Below are positions 1-8,978 of a DNA stretch of 64,000 bases, in pieces (the stretch's first letter is position 1; each line of letters begins with the position of its first letter). The translations under genes and the position numbers were made by a program. The notes beneath the pieces are model-generated. The model worked only from the letters and a program-made list of their open reading frames with translations. It was not told where the DNA came from and did no database searches. Source of the stretch: an uncultured Endomicrobiia bacterium (GTDB lineage Bacteria > Elusimicrobiota > Endomicrobiia > Endomicrobiales > Endomicrobiaceae); assembly GCA_938040055.1 (NCBI GenBank), contig CALHWY010000024.1, positions 62,001 to 126,000 on the forward strand, written 5' to 3'.

Positions 1-37
1 ATAATATGCGAATTAATAATGTATTACAGGGGAAAAG

Positions 38-1198
38 ATGAGCATCAGATTTGTTACCGCAGGTGAATCTCACGGGCGCGGACTTTTGGTAATTCTGGAA
101 GGTATCCCGGCAGGACTGAACATCAATGCCGAAGACATAGACGTTGAACTTGCCAGAAGACAGAAAGGTTTCGGGCGCGGGCAGAGAATGAAAATAGAAA
201 CCGATACAATCAAAATATTGTCAGGAATGCGCCATGCCAGATCTCTGGGTTCGCCGATAGCTTTGTACATAGAAAATAAAGACTGGGACAACTGGAAAGG
301 AACCATGTCGCCCGTTTCGGTGGATTTGGACGGAAAAGTTCTTTTAAAGCCGAGACCGGGACATGCGGATCTTGCCGGTTTGATGAAATACGGCGTAAGC
401 GATTTCCGTGATATTCTTGAAAGGGCTTCCGCCAGGGAAACGGCTGCAAGAGTGGCTGCTGGAACGGTATGCAAAGGGCTTTTAAAGGAATTCGGAATAA
501 ATATTTTGTCATATACTCTCCAGATAGGCAATGTGAGCGCTAATATGGAAACTGTGCCGCGGGAGAAAATATGGCATAATGCCGAAATGTCGTATGTGAG
601 ATGTCCTGACGAGGCCGCAAGCAAAAAGATGATCCAGCTTATCAAAAAAACCGGAGCCAAAGGCGACACTCTGGGCGGCCGATTCGCGGTTACCGCCCAA
701 AATGTTCCGGCGGGTCTTGGAAGCCATACGCAGTGGGATCTGAAACTTGACGGAAGACTGTCGCAGAGCCTGATGTCCATACAGGCTATAAAGGCGGTTG
801 AATTCGGCTGCGCCTCCAAACTCGCTTCGGTTGCGGGTTCGGTTTCTCATGACGAGATTTTCTATAACAATAAAAAAGGGTTTTACAGAAATACAAACAG
901 GGCGGGAGGAATTGAGGGCGGCATAAGCAATGGCGAGCCGATTGAAATAACCTGCACCATGAAAGCCATTCCTTCCCTTGCCAAGCCTTTGAGATCTGTC
1001 AATATCAATACCAAAAAGCCCGTTAAGGCGGAAGCCGTCAGAAGCGATGTGTGTGCTGTCGCAGCGGCCGGGGTGGTGGCCGAAGCCGCCGTAGCTTTTG
1101 AACTTGCAAGGGCAATGAAAGAAAAATTCGGCGGGGATTCCCTGGAAGATATGAAAGAAAACTTCAGGGCTTATATTTCCAGAATACAGGTAATATAA
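38..1198 (+). CDS. aroC: Chorismate synthase
   Basis: Converts 5-enolpyruvylshikimate-3-phosphate to chorismate, the last shared step of aromatic amino acid synthesis; a cytoplasmic FMN-dependent enzyme. The 386-residue length is normal for the family. Diagnostic motifs are visible: GESHGRG near residue 9, RPGHADLAG near 105, ERASARETAARVA near 128, GGIEGGISNGEP near 290, and RSDVCAVAAAGVVAE near the C-terminus. The ATG follows a purine-rich ribosome site (AGGGGAAAAG) ending one base before it. The stop overlaps the start of aroK by one base (TAATG), so the two shikimate-pathway genes are translationally coupled. The promoter must lie before the window. Confidence 0.97.
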   Translation: MSIRFVTAGESHGRGLLVILEGIPAGLNINAEDIDVELARRQKGFGRGQRMKIETDTIKILSGMRHARSLGSPIALYIENKDWDNWKGTMSPVSVDLDGKVLLKPRPGHADLAGLMKYGVSDFRDILERASARETAARVAAGTVCKGLLKEFGINILSYTLQIGNVSANMETVPREKIWHNAEMSYVRCPDEAASKKMIQLIKKTGAKGDTLGGRFAVTAQNVPAGLGSHTQWDLKLDGRLSQSLMSIQAIKAVEFGCASKLASVAGSVSHDEIFYNNKKGFYRNTNRAGGIEGGISNGEPIEITCTMKAIPSLAKPLRSVNINTKKPVKAEAVRSDVCAVAAAGVVAEAAVAFELARAMKEKFGGDSLEDMKENFRAYISRIQVI

Positions 1199-1728
1199 TG
1201 AATCTGGTTTTTACCGGTTTTATGGGAAGCGGGAAAACTACTATAGGCAAAATAGCGGCCGAGAAGCTGGGCCGCGCGTTTTTTGATACCGATTTGATGA
1301 TAGAAAAAAGCGCCGGGCTGAGCATAAGCGGAATATTTGAAAATTCGGGAGAAGAAGCTTTCAGAAAAATAGAGTCCGAAACGGTGGCGGCCGCAGCCGG
1401 GATGGACGATATTGTCATTTCCTGCGGAGGCGGAGTTGTAACAGTTCCGGAAAATATTGAAATTCTGAAAAAAAACGGAATAATCGTGAATTTGTTCGCT
1501 TCTCCTGAAGTGCTGCTTGAAAGAATTTCCGAAAGCGGGCGCAGACCGCTGATCGCTGAAGCTTCAAATCCGCTCGGCGAAATAAAAAAAATGTTGCTTA
1601 AGCGGGCGCAAGCTTATACAAATTGCGATTTTGCTTTTGATACCGGCGGTTTGTCTCCCGCGGAATGTGCCGAAGAGATTTTAAACGGTTTAAATATCGC
1701 CGGCATTTTGGAAAGAGGATACAAATGA
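1198..1728 (+). CDS. aroK: Shikimate kinase
   Basis: Phosphorylates shikimate with ATP, two steps before chorismate synthase; cytoplasmic, monomeric P-loop kinase. The 176-residue length is typical. The Walker A motif GSGKTT lies near residues 11-16, the shikimate-binding DTD at about 31-33, the GGGVV substrate loop near 79-83, and the lid arginines in the GRRPLI segment near 118. It shares one base with aroC upstream and four bases (ATGA) with the lipoprotein gene downstream. AroK and AroL are isofunctional, so the symbol is chosen by convention. Confidence 0.95.
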   Translation: MNLVFTGFMGSGKTTIGKIAAEKLGRAFFDTDLMIEKSAGLSISGIFENSGEEAFRKIESETVAAAAGMDDIVISCGGGVVTVPENIEILKKNGIIVNLFASPEVLLERISESGRRPLIAEASNPLGEIKKMLLKRAQAYTNCDFAFDTGGLSPAECAEEILNGLNIAGILERGYK

Positions 1729-2363
1729 AATTTGATATTGCCAGACTTGTATGCATTTTGTCCGTTTTTGCGCTCTTAACCGGCTGCGAAAGCCGCAAAC
1801 AGATAAATACGGATATGCTCAAAGACGGAGATATAATTTTTCAGAATAAGAAATCGAAACATTCCGAATTCATCAATATTTTGACGGCCCCGGAATATAA
1901 TCATTGCGGAATATTGCTGTCGAAAAATAATAAATGGTATGTTATTGAAGCCGCTCAGCCCGTTGAACTTACTCCGGTCTCAGGCTGGATAAATTCCGGG
2001 GAAGGCGGCTTTTATGCGGTAAAACGCTTAAAAGAAGCCGACGCTGTTTTAAACGACATAGGAACCGCCAAACTGAAGAAAGCATGCAAAGAATATCTGG
2101 GCAAACCTTATGATATTTACTTTTTGTGGTCAGACGACTCTTTCTATGCTTCGGAGCTTGTGTGGAAAGTTTTCAATAAAGCGCTTGGCATTGAGATTTG
2201 CCCGCTCCGGGCTCTGGCCGATTTCAATCTTGCTTCAGCGGAAGTAAAAGAAAAAATCAGGGATATTTACGGCAATAAGGTTCCGCTGTTTGAAGAAATG
2301 GCTTCACTGGAAGATTTATTTTCTTCTTCCGGACTTATAACGATCATTGATAACGGAAATTAA
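1725..2363 (+). CDS. YiiX/YebB-like (NlpC/P60 superfamily) lipoprotein, likely inactive
   Basis: The 212-residue product starts with a lipoprotein signal (hydrophobic segment ending LLTGC, lipidated Cys21). The ATG at 1725 is preferred over upstream in-frame codons because it has a ribosome site (GAAAGAGGA) and places the signal at the N-terminus. The mature part follows the E. coli YiiX pattern closely: LKDGDIIFQ, a histidine in YNHCGI, VIEA, LGKPYD, then WSDDSFYASELVWK. In the family the last motif normally reads YCSELVW with a catalytic cysteine; here that position is alanine (GCT). Family members are papain-like hydrolases or amidases of the cell envelope. This copy keeps the fold signature but probably lacks thiol chemistry, so a binding role is inferred. 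It overlaps aroK by four bases. Confidence 0.82.
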   Translation: MKFDIARLVCILSVFALLTGCESRKQINTDMLKDGDIIFQNKKSKHSEFINILTAPEYNHCGILLSKNNKWYVIEAAQPVELTPVSGWINSGEGGFYAVKRLKEADAVLNDIGTAKLKKACKEYLGKPYDIYFLWSDDSFYASELVWKVFNKALGIEICPLRALADFNLASAEVKEKIRDIYGNKVPLFEEMASLEDLFSSSGLITIIDNGN

Positions 2364-3330
2364 TCTAAATCCGCCGGCGGATTTGTTCCCGGCATATTTG
2401 CGCGGTTTTGAAATGCAGGATTTTTTCAAAATGGAGAGAAATTCAAACTGAATATTTCTGCGCAAAACAAAAGAAAGCTTGAAAGATAAGACATTGCCGC
2501 GGCTTATGTTATTTGTCATTATTAAATAGAGCGCCGGGACTTGCGAGGCCGGATGATTATTCAATGCGGGTCTGGAAAATATTTTAAAAAAACGTCTTAC
2601 CGCATTTTTTAAGCCGCAGGGCGCGCAACTGATTTCTTTTTTTCGGACGGCAGTTCATATATGCCGCGCGGGGATGTCGGGCGCGGATATGATTGTTGCG
2701 GCGCAGGGCATAAGTTTCTTTTGCTTCGGACAGCGCATAAAGTATGCCGGCTCCGTATATGCGCTGAAAAAACAAATGGAAGCCGAAAAACGTCGAAGGC
2801 GCATTCCTGACGGTAAAACGGGCGTAACTGAAGAAATATTTTCAGGGAAGGAGAATTTTCCTTTTTCAAATTGCAAAGCAAAGGCATGCTGCCGTAAATT
2901 TGCCCGCGGTACAAAAAAAACGGTTCCCGGCGCTAAGCCGGAAACGTCAGCCGGCATAAACCGAACTGTTGCGGTTTTGCGGGCTGGAAAATCATGCGCT
3001 GTCGCAAAAGCTTATAAAAAATATCGGCCGGGTTGCGGTTTTGCGGGCGGAAAGATTTTTTTAATGACGGTTCCGGCACGTCTTTTTGAAGCGGCGTCGA
3101 TTGGCGGAAAGGTTATGCGCGGGCGGCGAGAGTTTTGAAACAGCCGTTTTTTGCGCATTGCGGCAATATTGATTTGCGGGGCGGCTTTTTATTAAGCTTT
3201 ATTTGAAAAAATTATTGAAAAATAAATAATTATTATAAAAAAAACATATGCCGCGCTCATATCGAAATTGACTTGAAAATACAAAAATTATAGAATTATC
3301 AATATTTATTAAAAGAGAGAGAGGTCTTAA
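2364..3330. other. Non-coding gap of about 970 bases
   Basis: No convincing gene. A 154-codon open frame (2674-3138) reads as a Lys/Arg/Cys-rich low-complexity protein with no domain, no ribosome site and no relation to its neighbours; it may be chance or decayed sequence. A 17-base direct repeat (GTTGCGGTTTTGCGGGC) occurs at 2968-2984 and 3032-3048. The last 100 bases are AT-rich and hold the promoter of the next gene. No tRNA-like sequence was seen. Confidence 0.6.
3268..3296 (+). promoter_or_regulatory. Sigma70-type promoter for the outer-membrane protein gene
   Basis: TTGACT at 3268-3273, a 17-base spacer and TAGAAT at 3291-3296, followed by an AT-rich leader and the ribosome site GAGAGAGAGG just before the ATG at 3331. 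It would also drive accA, which starts eight bases after the barrel gene stops. Confidence 0.7.
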
Positions 3331-4044
3331 ATGCTCAAAAAAATAATTTGCGCTTTTATAGGTTTGTCAGGATGTGCGGCGGCCGCTTTTGCCAATAATC
3401 TTTATTATATGGACACTCCGACGACCGGCATACTCAATTACGGCAGTTATGACGTCAGTTTCAGGTTTTACAGCGGCGGCAGCGTGATGACAAGGCTTGA
3501 CTTCGGCGTTTTCAAATTCATGAACCTCGGGGTTGCCTGGGAACTGGGAGATTTTATAGGGAATAAAAATACCACTCTTGCAATTCCGGCGCTTTCGGTA
3601 AAAATAAGATTATACGAAGGAAATATGATCTGGCCCAGCGTTGCGATAGGATATGACGGGCAGGGATATTTTTTTGACCGGGATTATGACGGCGATTATA
3701 TGCAGAGGGGCAAAGGTGCTTATTTGGTAATAGGAAGAGAACTGTTTGTCGAAAATTTAAATTTTAATCTTGGCGTTAATATAAATGATTTTGCAGATTC
3801 GGGAGTGCACGCTTTTGTCAGCGCGATAATTCCCGCGCCTTTCGCGCAAGACGCGCTTTTTTTTATGGCGGAGTATGACAATATCGGATATTTTCCGGAC
3901 GCAAGGCTTAATTTGGGGCTGAGACTGAGCCTTACGGAAGCGGTGGATATAGATTTTATGGTCAGAGACTGCTGGGGAAAAGACTCGAATGATAAAATTC
4001 CGAATGAAAGAGTTTTTAAAGTCAGCTATTCGGGAAAATTTTAG
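3331..4044 (+). CDS. Predicted outer-membrane beta-barrel protein
   Basis: The 237-residue protein has a Sec signal peptide (Lys-rich start, hydrophobic stretch, AFA cleavage before about residue 23). It continues as alternating short hydrophobic and aromatic segments typical of amphipathic beta strands and ends in phenylalanine, as outer-membrane proteins recognised by the BAM machinery do. No enzymatic motif is seen. The early segment (threonine-rich, then [16 protein letters not shown]) faintly resembles YjbH-type exopolysaccharide-associated barrels, but this is only an impression. It has its own promoter and is followed after eight bases by accA; its stop codon forms part of the accA ribosome site. 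Confidence 0.7.
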   Translation: MLKKIICAFIGLSGCAAAAFANNLYYMDTPTTGILNYGSYDVSFRFYSGGSVMTRLDFGVFKFMNLGVAWELGDFIGNKNTTLAIPALSVKIRLYEGNMIWPSVAIGYDGQGYFFDRDYDGDYMQRGKGAYLVIGRELFVENLNFNLGVNINDFADSGVHAFVSAIIPAPFAQDALFFMAEYDNIGYFPDARLNLGLRLSLTEAVDIDFMVRDCWGKDSNDKIPNERVFKVSYSGKF

Positions 4045-4052
4045 GGGTATAC

Positions 4053-5123
4053 ATGAATAATTCCTTTGACTTTGAACAGCCTATAATTGAAATCGAAAAA
4101 AAAATAGAGGCTCTTAAAGCTTCGTCCGACATAGACTATTCCGAGCAGATAGAGGAACTTGAAAAGAAAAAACATGAACTGAGACAGAAAATTTACGGTT
4201 CTCTCACCCCTTGGCAGAGAATACAGATTGCAAGACATCCGCAAAGGCCGTACTCGACGGATTATATCGGCATGATATTTGAAGATTTTGTCGAACTTCA
4301 CGGGGACAGGACGTTCGGCGATGACAGCGCTTTGCTTTGCGGAATGGCTTGTATTGACGGAAGGCCCGTTATGGTGATAGGACATCAGAAAGGGCGCACT
4401 TTACAGGAAAATATGGACAGGAATTTCGGAATGGCCCATCCCGAAGGATACCGCAAGGCCATGAGGGTTATGAACCTTGCCCAGAAGTTTAACCGCCCGA
4501 TAATAACTTTTATCGACACGTCCGGAGCTTATCCGGGCATAGCTGCGGAAGAAAGAGGACAGGCTGAGGCGATCGCAAGAAATTTAAGGGATATGTCGGA
4601 TTTAAAGGTTCCGGTATTTAGCATAGTTATAGGAGAGGGCGGTTCCGGAGGCGCTTTGGGAATAGGAGTAGCCAATAAAGTGCTGATGCTTGAAAATTCC
4701 TATTATTCGGTTATTTCCCCCGAAGGCTGCGCGGCAATTCTTTTCAGGGACGGATCAAAAGCCAAAGAAGCCGCCGAGGCCATGAAAATAACTGCGGACG
4801 ATCTGCTTAATCTTAAAGTTATAGATGAAATAATTAAAGAACCTCTAGGCGGGGCGCATGTCGATCCCGCGAAAACGGCCGCAAATATTAAAACCGCCGT
4901 AAACAGATGCCTGAAGCGGTATGAAAATATGAAACCGCAGGAAATTGCGGATGACAGATATGCAAAGTTCAGGAATGTCGGCATTTTTTCGGAGCCTTCA
5001 GCGGCAAAACAAGCCGGCCGGAAAGCGAAAGTTTTTAAAAAATCCGATACCGGAGAAAAAGTGAAAAAACGGATTGAAAAGGCTGCAGGAAAAACAAAAA
5101 AAACGTCAGGCAAAAAGAAGTAA
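4053..5123 (+). CDS. accA: Acetyl-CoA carboxylase, carboxyltransferase alpha subunit
   Basis: Transfers the carboxyl group from biotin on AccB to acetyl-CoA, giving malonyl-CoA for fatty acid synthesis; works in the cytoplasm with AccD, which is not in this window. The N-terminal helical zinc-subunit-contacting region (about 1-65) is followed by the crotonase-like core with [21 protein letters not shown] near residue 150, [10 protein letters not shown] near 192 and [12 protein letters not shown]. The core ends near residue 315 as usual. About 35 extra residues follow, dominated by lysine (ending KKTSGKKK), not part of the normal family length of about 320. AGGGG formed by the preceding stop codon is the ribosome site. 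Confidence 0.96.
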   Translation: MNNSFDFEQPIIEIEKKIEALKASSDIDYSEQIEELEKKKHELRQKIYGSLTPWQRIQIARHPQRPYSTDYIGMIFEDFVELHGDRTFGDDSALLCGMACIDGRPVMVIGHQKGRTLQENMDRNFGMAHPEGYRKAMRVMNLAQKFNRPIITFIDTSGAYPGIAAEERGQAEAIARNLRDMSDLKVPVFSIVIGEGGSGGALGIGVANKVLMLENSYYSVISPEGCAAILFRDGSKAKEAAEAMKITADDLLNLKVIDEIIKEPLGGAHVDPAKTAANIKTAVNRCLKRYENMKPQEIADDRYAKFRNVGIFSEPSAAKQAGRKAKVFKKSDTGEKVKKRIEKAAGKTKKTSGKKK

Positions 5124-5144
5124 TTAATAAAGGGGGCACAGAGA

Positions 5145-6131
5145 ATGGCTTTAGTACCTGCAAAACAAATTTTGGATGAAGCAAGAAAAAAAGGTTACGG
5201 CGTAGGCGCTTACAATGTAAATAATATGGAACAGATTCAGGCGATTATGGAAGCCGCCAAAGAAACTCAGTCGCCTGTAATTATCCAGGCCAGCAGAGGA
5301 GCGTTGAAATATTCCAATTTCACATATCTCGGATATTTGATGAAAGCCGCCGTTATTGAAAATCCCGATATTCCGGTAGCAATGCATCTTGACCACGGCA
5401 ACTCTCTCGAGTCCGCGAAAAAAGCCATCGAACTCGGTTTTTCTTCCGTGATGATAGACGGTTCGCTTATGGAAGACGGCAAAACTCCTTCAACTTATGA
5501 ATACAATGTCGGAGTGACCAAATCCGTGGTGGAATACGCTCATGCAAGAGGAGTGTCGGTTGAAGCGGAGATAGGCACGCTCGGCGGGATTGAAGACGGC
5601 GTAGGTTCGGGACACATACATCTGACCGATCCCCAGGAAGCGAAAAAATTCGTTGAAGCCACCGGAGTAGACTCTCTGGCGATCGCTATCGGGACTTCGC
5701 ATGGAGCTTATAAGTTTAAAGGAGCGGCGAACCTGGCCTTTGACGTGCTCAAAGAGATCAGAAGCCTTATAGACATTCCTATTGTTCTTCACGGAGCTTC
5801 ATCGGTTCCTAAAGAACTGATTGATGAGGTCAATAAATACGGCGGCAAAATGCCGGGAGCCACCGGCGTCCCTATGGCTGAACTCCAGAAAGCGATAAAG
5901 CTGGGAGTTTCGAAGATCAATGTCGATACCGACGGCAGGCTTGCCATTACTGCGGCGATAAGAAAAGTGTTTACCGAAACGCCCGAAAAGTTCGACCCGA
6001 GAGATTACTTGGGTCCTGCAAGAACGGCGCTCAAGAATCTGATAGCGACAAAAATGAAAGATTTCGGAACGGCCGGACATGCGGGAGATTATCAACCCGT
6101 ATCTCTTGAAGATATGAAAAAGATATATTAA
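5145..6131 (+). CDS. fba: Class II fructose-1,6-bisphosphate aldolase
   Basis: Zinc-dependent reversible cleavage of fructose-1,6-bisphosphate to dihydroxyacetone phosphate and glyceraldehyde-3-phosphate in glycolysis and gluconeogenesis. Visible signatures are the GAYNVNN start, HLDHG near residue 84 (catalytic Asp and zinc His), EAEIGTLGG near 140, GTSHGAYK near 187 (zinc His), LHGASS near 216 and the NVDTDGR segment that binds phosphate. The 328-residue length is normal for the longer class II group. A strong ribosome site (AAAGGGGG) precedes the ATG. It lies 21 bases after accA, with a new promoter just beyond its stop, so it probably ends the accA-fba transcript. Confidence 0.96.
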   Translation: MALVPAKQILDEARKKGYGVGAYNVNNMEQIQAIMEAAKETQSPVIIQASRGALKYSNFTYLGYLMKAAVIENPDIPVAMHLDHGNSLESAKKAIELGFSSVMIDGSLMEDGKTPSTYEYNVGVTKSVVEYAHARGVSVEAEIGTLGGIEDGVGSGHIHLTDPQEAKKFVEATGVDSLAIAIGTSHGAYKFKGAANLAFDVLKEIRSLIDIPIVLHGASSVPKELIDEVNKYGGKMPGATGVPMAELQKAIKLGVSKINVDTDGRLAITAAIRKVFTETPEKFDPRDYLGPARTALKNLIATKMKDFGTAGHAGDYQPVSLEDMKKIY

Positions 6132-6149
6132 AAAGCGTTTTGTTCATTA

Positions 6150-6178
6150 TTGACAATGAAACTTATCTCTGTTATAAT
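6150..6178 (+). promoter_or_regulatory. Perfect sigma70 consensus promoter
   Basis: TTGACA at 6150-6155, 17 bases, TATAAT at 6173-6178. The start point would be near 6185, giving a leader of about 44 bases with the strong ribosome site AGGAGGG at 6218-6224 for the small membrane protein gene. It implies high constitutive expression. Confidence 0.9.
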
Positions 6179-6228
6179 CAGAGCGTAAATTTGCAAAAGA
6201 AGTTTAATATAAACCTCAGGAGGGTGAA

Positions 6229-6516
6229 ATGTCACTTTACGATGTGAAAAAAGTTCAGTTAATCTCGGTTGTTAAAGTATTTCCGATAGTTTTCGGTATT
6301 TTAGGCGCGATCATAGGTATTTTTACATTCTTCATTTTTCCTACCGATTTGGCCGCCGGTCTCGGATTCGGCCCGAGATTTTTGTCTTGGCTGATTTTTG
6401 TAGTGCTTTATACCGTTATTATGTCAGTAGGAGCGATTGTTGTCGCTTGGCTTTATAATTTTGTAGCCGGCAAAATGAGCTCGGGAATCGTAATTTCTTT
6501 AGAACCTAAAGAATAA
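6229..6516 (+). CDS. Small two-helix membrane protein (DUF3566-like)
   Basis: A 95-residue protein with two predicted membrane helices (about 16-37 and 53-80) connected by a Gly/Phe-rich loop, ending WLYNFVAGKMSSGIVISLE. That ending resembles the C-terminus of DUF3566-type small transmembrane proteins of unknown function. It is transcribed alone: a perfect promoter precedes it and a hairpin terminator follows within 60 bases. The combination of consensus promoter and consensus ribosome site suggests an abundant protein. No function is proposed. Confidence 0.8.
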   Translation: MSLYDVKKVQLISVVKVFPIVFGILGAIIGIFTFFIFPTDLAAGLGFGPRFLSWLIFVVLYTVIMSVGAIVVAWLYNFVAGKMSSGIVISLEPKE

Positions 6517-6535
6517 GATATTTTTCAGCTCTTAA

Positions 6536-6576
6536 TAATTTACCGGGCATAGTATGTTCCTATGTCCGGTAAATTA
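6536..6576 (+). terminator. Hairpin terminator after the small membrane protein gene
   Basis: A 17-bp stem (6536-6552 with 6560-6576, arms beginning TAATTTACCGG, one G-U pair) closes a seven-base loop. Only a short broken T-run follows, so it may be a weak terminator or a transcript-stabilising 3' end. Confidence 0.65.
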
Positions 6577-6615
6577 TAAGGTTTTGCCTCAAAATACTTT
6601 TTATAAGGTCTGCCC

Positions 6616-8043
6616 ATGAACTTAAGGCTTAAGTTCACTCTTTCGGTTTCCATCCTTTTGTTTTTAGTAATTTTCTTCATTTCTTTCACAATTTTTTCGG
6701 CTCAAAGAAATTTTCTGACTTTGCAGTTTGAAGAAGACCGGGTAAGGTCTTACAGGGTTTTTTTTCATTCCTGCGAAGAAATTGTAAAAACCGGAGAAGA
6801 CGACCAGCTTGCCAATGCCGTCAAAGCGATAGTGGCAATTCACAAGCCTTCCATTGTGTACGCCGGATACGCTTCATCCGGCAAAAATATCTATACTTCA
6901 AGAGACGGAAAGAATATAGGTTCCGCATTCACGCCGAGAATAAAAAAAGCCTATTCCCCTAAAACGGACATTTACGAATCTCTTACGGGAGAACATATAT
7001 TCGAATATGCCGCGCCCGTGATGATAGGAGACAAATACAGGGGCACTATCGTGGTGGGTTTTTCACAGGATTACACGGATTCTTTGGTGCAGATGGGAAC
7101 CTCTCTCATTTACAGGCAGATAAAGACCGTGGCGCTTATAGCGTTTTTTCTGGGAATACTCGGCGCCAATTTTATGGCGCGCCAGCTCAGCAAACCAATC
7201 AGACAGCTTGCGTATGCGGCTGAGAAGCTGGGAGAGGGCGATATGAATGTCAATGTCAATGTCAAAAGAAGCGATGAAATCGGCGTGCTTGCAAAAACCT
7301 TTAACGAAATGATTGTAAAAGTAAAAGAAACCGACGAACTTAAAGACGGATTTGTTTCAAGCGTTTCGCATGAGCTTAGATCGCCTCTGGCGGCCATTGA
7401 CGGCTACTGCGACCTGCTTATGGAAGGAGTGGAAAAGCGGTATTCTGCGCAGCAGCAGCTTAAAGGTTTGAAAATAATCAAAGACGCCACAATAAGGCTT
7501 ACGAACTTCATAAACAATATTCTTGATCTCGCTAAGATTAAAGCCGGAAAATTCGAAATAAAAGCGGGACCCGTTTTTGTGGATGAAATTATCAAAGAAA
7601 TCGTTATGCTTTTTGAATCTCTGGCCGTAACGCACAATAAAAATTTTTCTTTTGAAATTTCTCCCGGTGTATCCGCAATTTACGGAGATAATGAAAGAAT
7701 AAAGCAGGTTATCACCAATCTTGTCAGCAATGCTTTTAAGTTTACCGGGGAGGGAGACGACATAAAAATAAGCGCAATGATATCTCCGTCTTACGGCGAG
7801 GAATTTGTGGAAATTTGGGTTGCTGACACCGGGATAGGTCTGGCGAAGCAGGATGCCGAAAAAATTTTTGAGAAGTTTTACCAGGTTAAAGAAGGGGAGT
7901 TTAAAAAGCCGAAAGGAACGGGACTGGGGCTTTCCATAGTTTATGAGATAATAAGACTGCACCATGGGCGCATATGGGCGGAAAGCGAGCTTGGCAAAGG
8001 CACGGTTTTTAAATTCGTTTTGCCCAGAAAGGGCGGCAGTTGA
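6616..8043 (+). CDS. Membrane sensor histidine kinase
   Basis: A 475-residue sensor kinase: membrane helix at about 8-28, an extracytoplasmic single-Cache-like sensor region to about 168, a second helix at about 170-190, a HAMP linker to about 245, then a HisKA domain with the phospho-acceptor His252 in SVSHELRSPLA. The ATPase domain has the N box (NLVSNAFKF), G1 box (DTGIGL) and G2 box (GTGLGLS). All catalytic elements look intact. It starts 40 bases after a terminator and is separated by three bases from a GGDDF response regulator and then an OmpR-type regulator. The three probably form one signalling pathway. The stimulus cannot be read from sequence. Confidence 0.92.
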   Translation: MNLRLKFTLSVSILLFLVIFFISFTIFSAQRNFLTLQFEEDRVRSYRVFFHSCEEIVKTGEDDQLANAVKAIVAIHKPSIVYAGYASSGKNIYTSRDGKNIGSAFTPRIKKAYSPKTDIYESLTGEHIFEYAAPVMIGDKYRGTIVVGFSQDYTDSLVQMGTSLIYRQIKTVALIAFFLGILGANFMARQLSKPIRQLAYAAEKLGEGDMNVNVNVKRSDEIGVLAKTFNEMIVKVKETDELKDGFVSSVSHELRSPLAAIDGYCDLLMEGVEKRYSAQQQLKGLKIIKDATIRLTNFINNILDLAKIKAGKFEIKAGPVFVDEIIKEIVMLFESLAVTHNKNFSFEISPGVSAIYGDNERIKQVITNLVSNAFKFTGEGDDIKISAMISPSYGEEFVEIWVADTGIGLAKQDAEKIFEKFYQVKEGEFKKPKGTGLGLSIVYEIIRLHHGRIWAESELGKGTVFKFVLPRKGGS

Positions 8044-8046
8044 CAT

Positions 8047-8970
8047 ATGGCGAAGATATTGATCGTTGATGACGAGCCTTTTTTAAGAGAGATACTGAGC
8101 GATATTCTTACTCTTGCCGGATATGAGGTGGTTAAAGCCTGCAACGGCAAAGAAGGACTCCAAAAGATTTTTTCCGAAAAGCCCGATATAGTTTTGCTGG
8201 ACTGCTCAATGCCGGAAATGGACGGATATGAAGTTCTGACCCAGTTGAGAAAAGATCCTAAATTTATGAATCTGCCAATAATAATGCTTACCGCGATAAG
8301 CGATGAAAGCGAAGAGATAAAAGGTTTCAGCCTAGGCGTTGACGATTATATAACAAAACCTTTTAAATCTTCCGTTCTGCTTGCGCGCATCAGGACCATA
8401 CTCGAGCGCAAAAAATTAAGCGTTGACGCGAATCCGCTTACTTCCCTGGCGGGAAATGCGGCCGTAAAAGCGGAAGCTGAAAAACGGCTTCAGCTCGGAA
8501 AGAAGTTCGTGCTTTTGTATATCGATATTTCAAATTTTAAAAGTTTTAACGACAAATACGGTTTCCAAAGAGGCGATGATGTGATAAAATATACGGCGGA
8601 CTGTCTTTTGTCCGCTTTAAAAAGCGACTGCAACGAGGAAGATTTTGTCGGACATATGGGAGGGGACGATTTTGTCATTATAACGACTCCGGGAAAAGCC
8701 GAACCTCTGGCCGTAAAATTCATAGAACTGTTTGACGGCGGCATTTTGAATTTTTATGATGAAAAAGACAAACAAAACGGCTATATTATGTCTGTTGACA
8801 GACAGTATAATAAAAAGAATTTCCCTATTATGACGGTATCGGTGGCGATTATATCCGCCGAAATAAGCAATCTTACCCACTTTGCTGATATTGTAAAACG
8901 CGCGGCGGAGCTGAAATCGGTGGCGAAGCGCAGCAAAAAAAGTTCTTATGTTTTTGAACGAAGAAAGTGA
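8047..8970 (+). CDS. Response regulator with a GGDEF-type output domain (GGDDF)
   Basis: Residues 1-120 are a receiver domain with acidic pocket D8/D9, phospho-acceptor D52 in LLDCSMPEMDGYE, and the conserved T and K (MLTA, TKPF). Residues about 145-300 are diguanylate-cyclase-like: DISNFKSFNDKYGFQRGDD matches the metal- and GTP-binding helix region, and the signature loop is GGDDF instead of GGDEF/GGEEF. The c-di-GMP inhibitory RxxD motif upstream of the loop is not seen. A 40-residue insertion follows the signature. It may be a variant cyclase or an effector that binds nucleotide without turnover. It lies between the sensor kinase and a DNA-binding regulator. Confidence 0.88.
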   Translation: MAKILIVDDEPFLREILSDILTLAGYEVVKACNGKEGLQKIFSEKPDIVLLDCSMPEMDGYEVLTQLRKDPKFMNLPIIMLTAISDESEEIKGFSLGVDDYITKPFKSSVLLARIRTILERKKLSVDANPLTSLAGNAAVKAEAEKRLQLGKKFVLLYIDISNFKSFNDKYGFQRGDDVIKYTADCLLSALKSDCNEEDFVGHMGGDDFVIITTPGKAEPLAVKFIELFDGGILNFYDEKDKQNGYIMSVDRQYNKKNFPIMTVSVAIISAEISNLTHFADIVKRAAELKSVAKRSKKSSYVFERRK

Positions 8971-8978
8971 GGAACTAA

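Noticed and set aside
2674..3138. 154-codon open frame in the gap after the YiiX-like gene
   Set aside because: Low-complexity Lys/Arg/Cys-rich product, no ribosome site, no recognisable domain; probably chance or decayed sequence.
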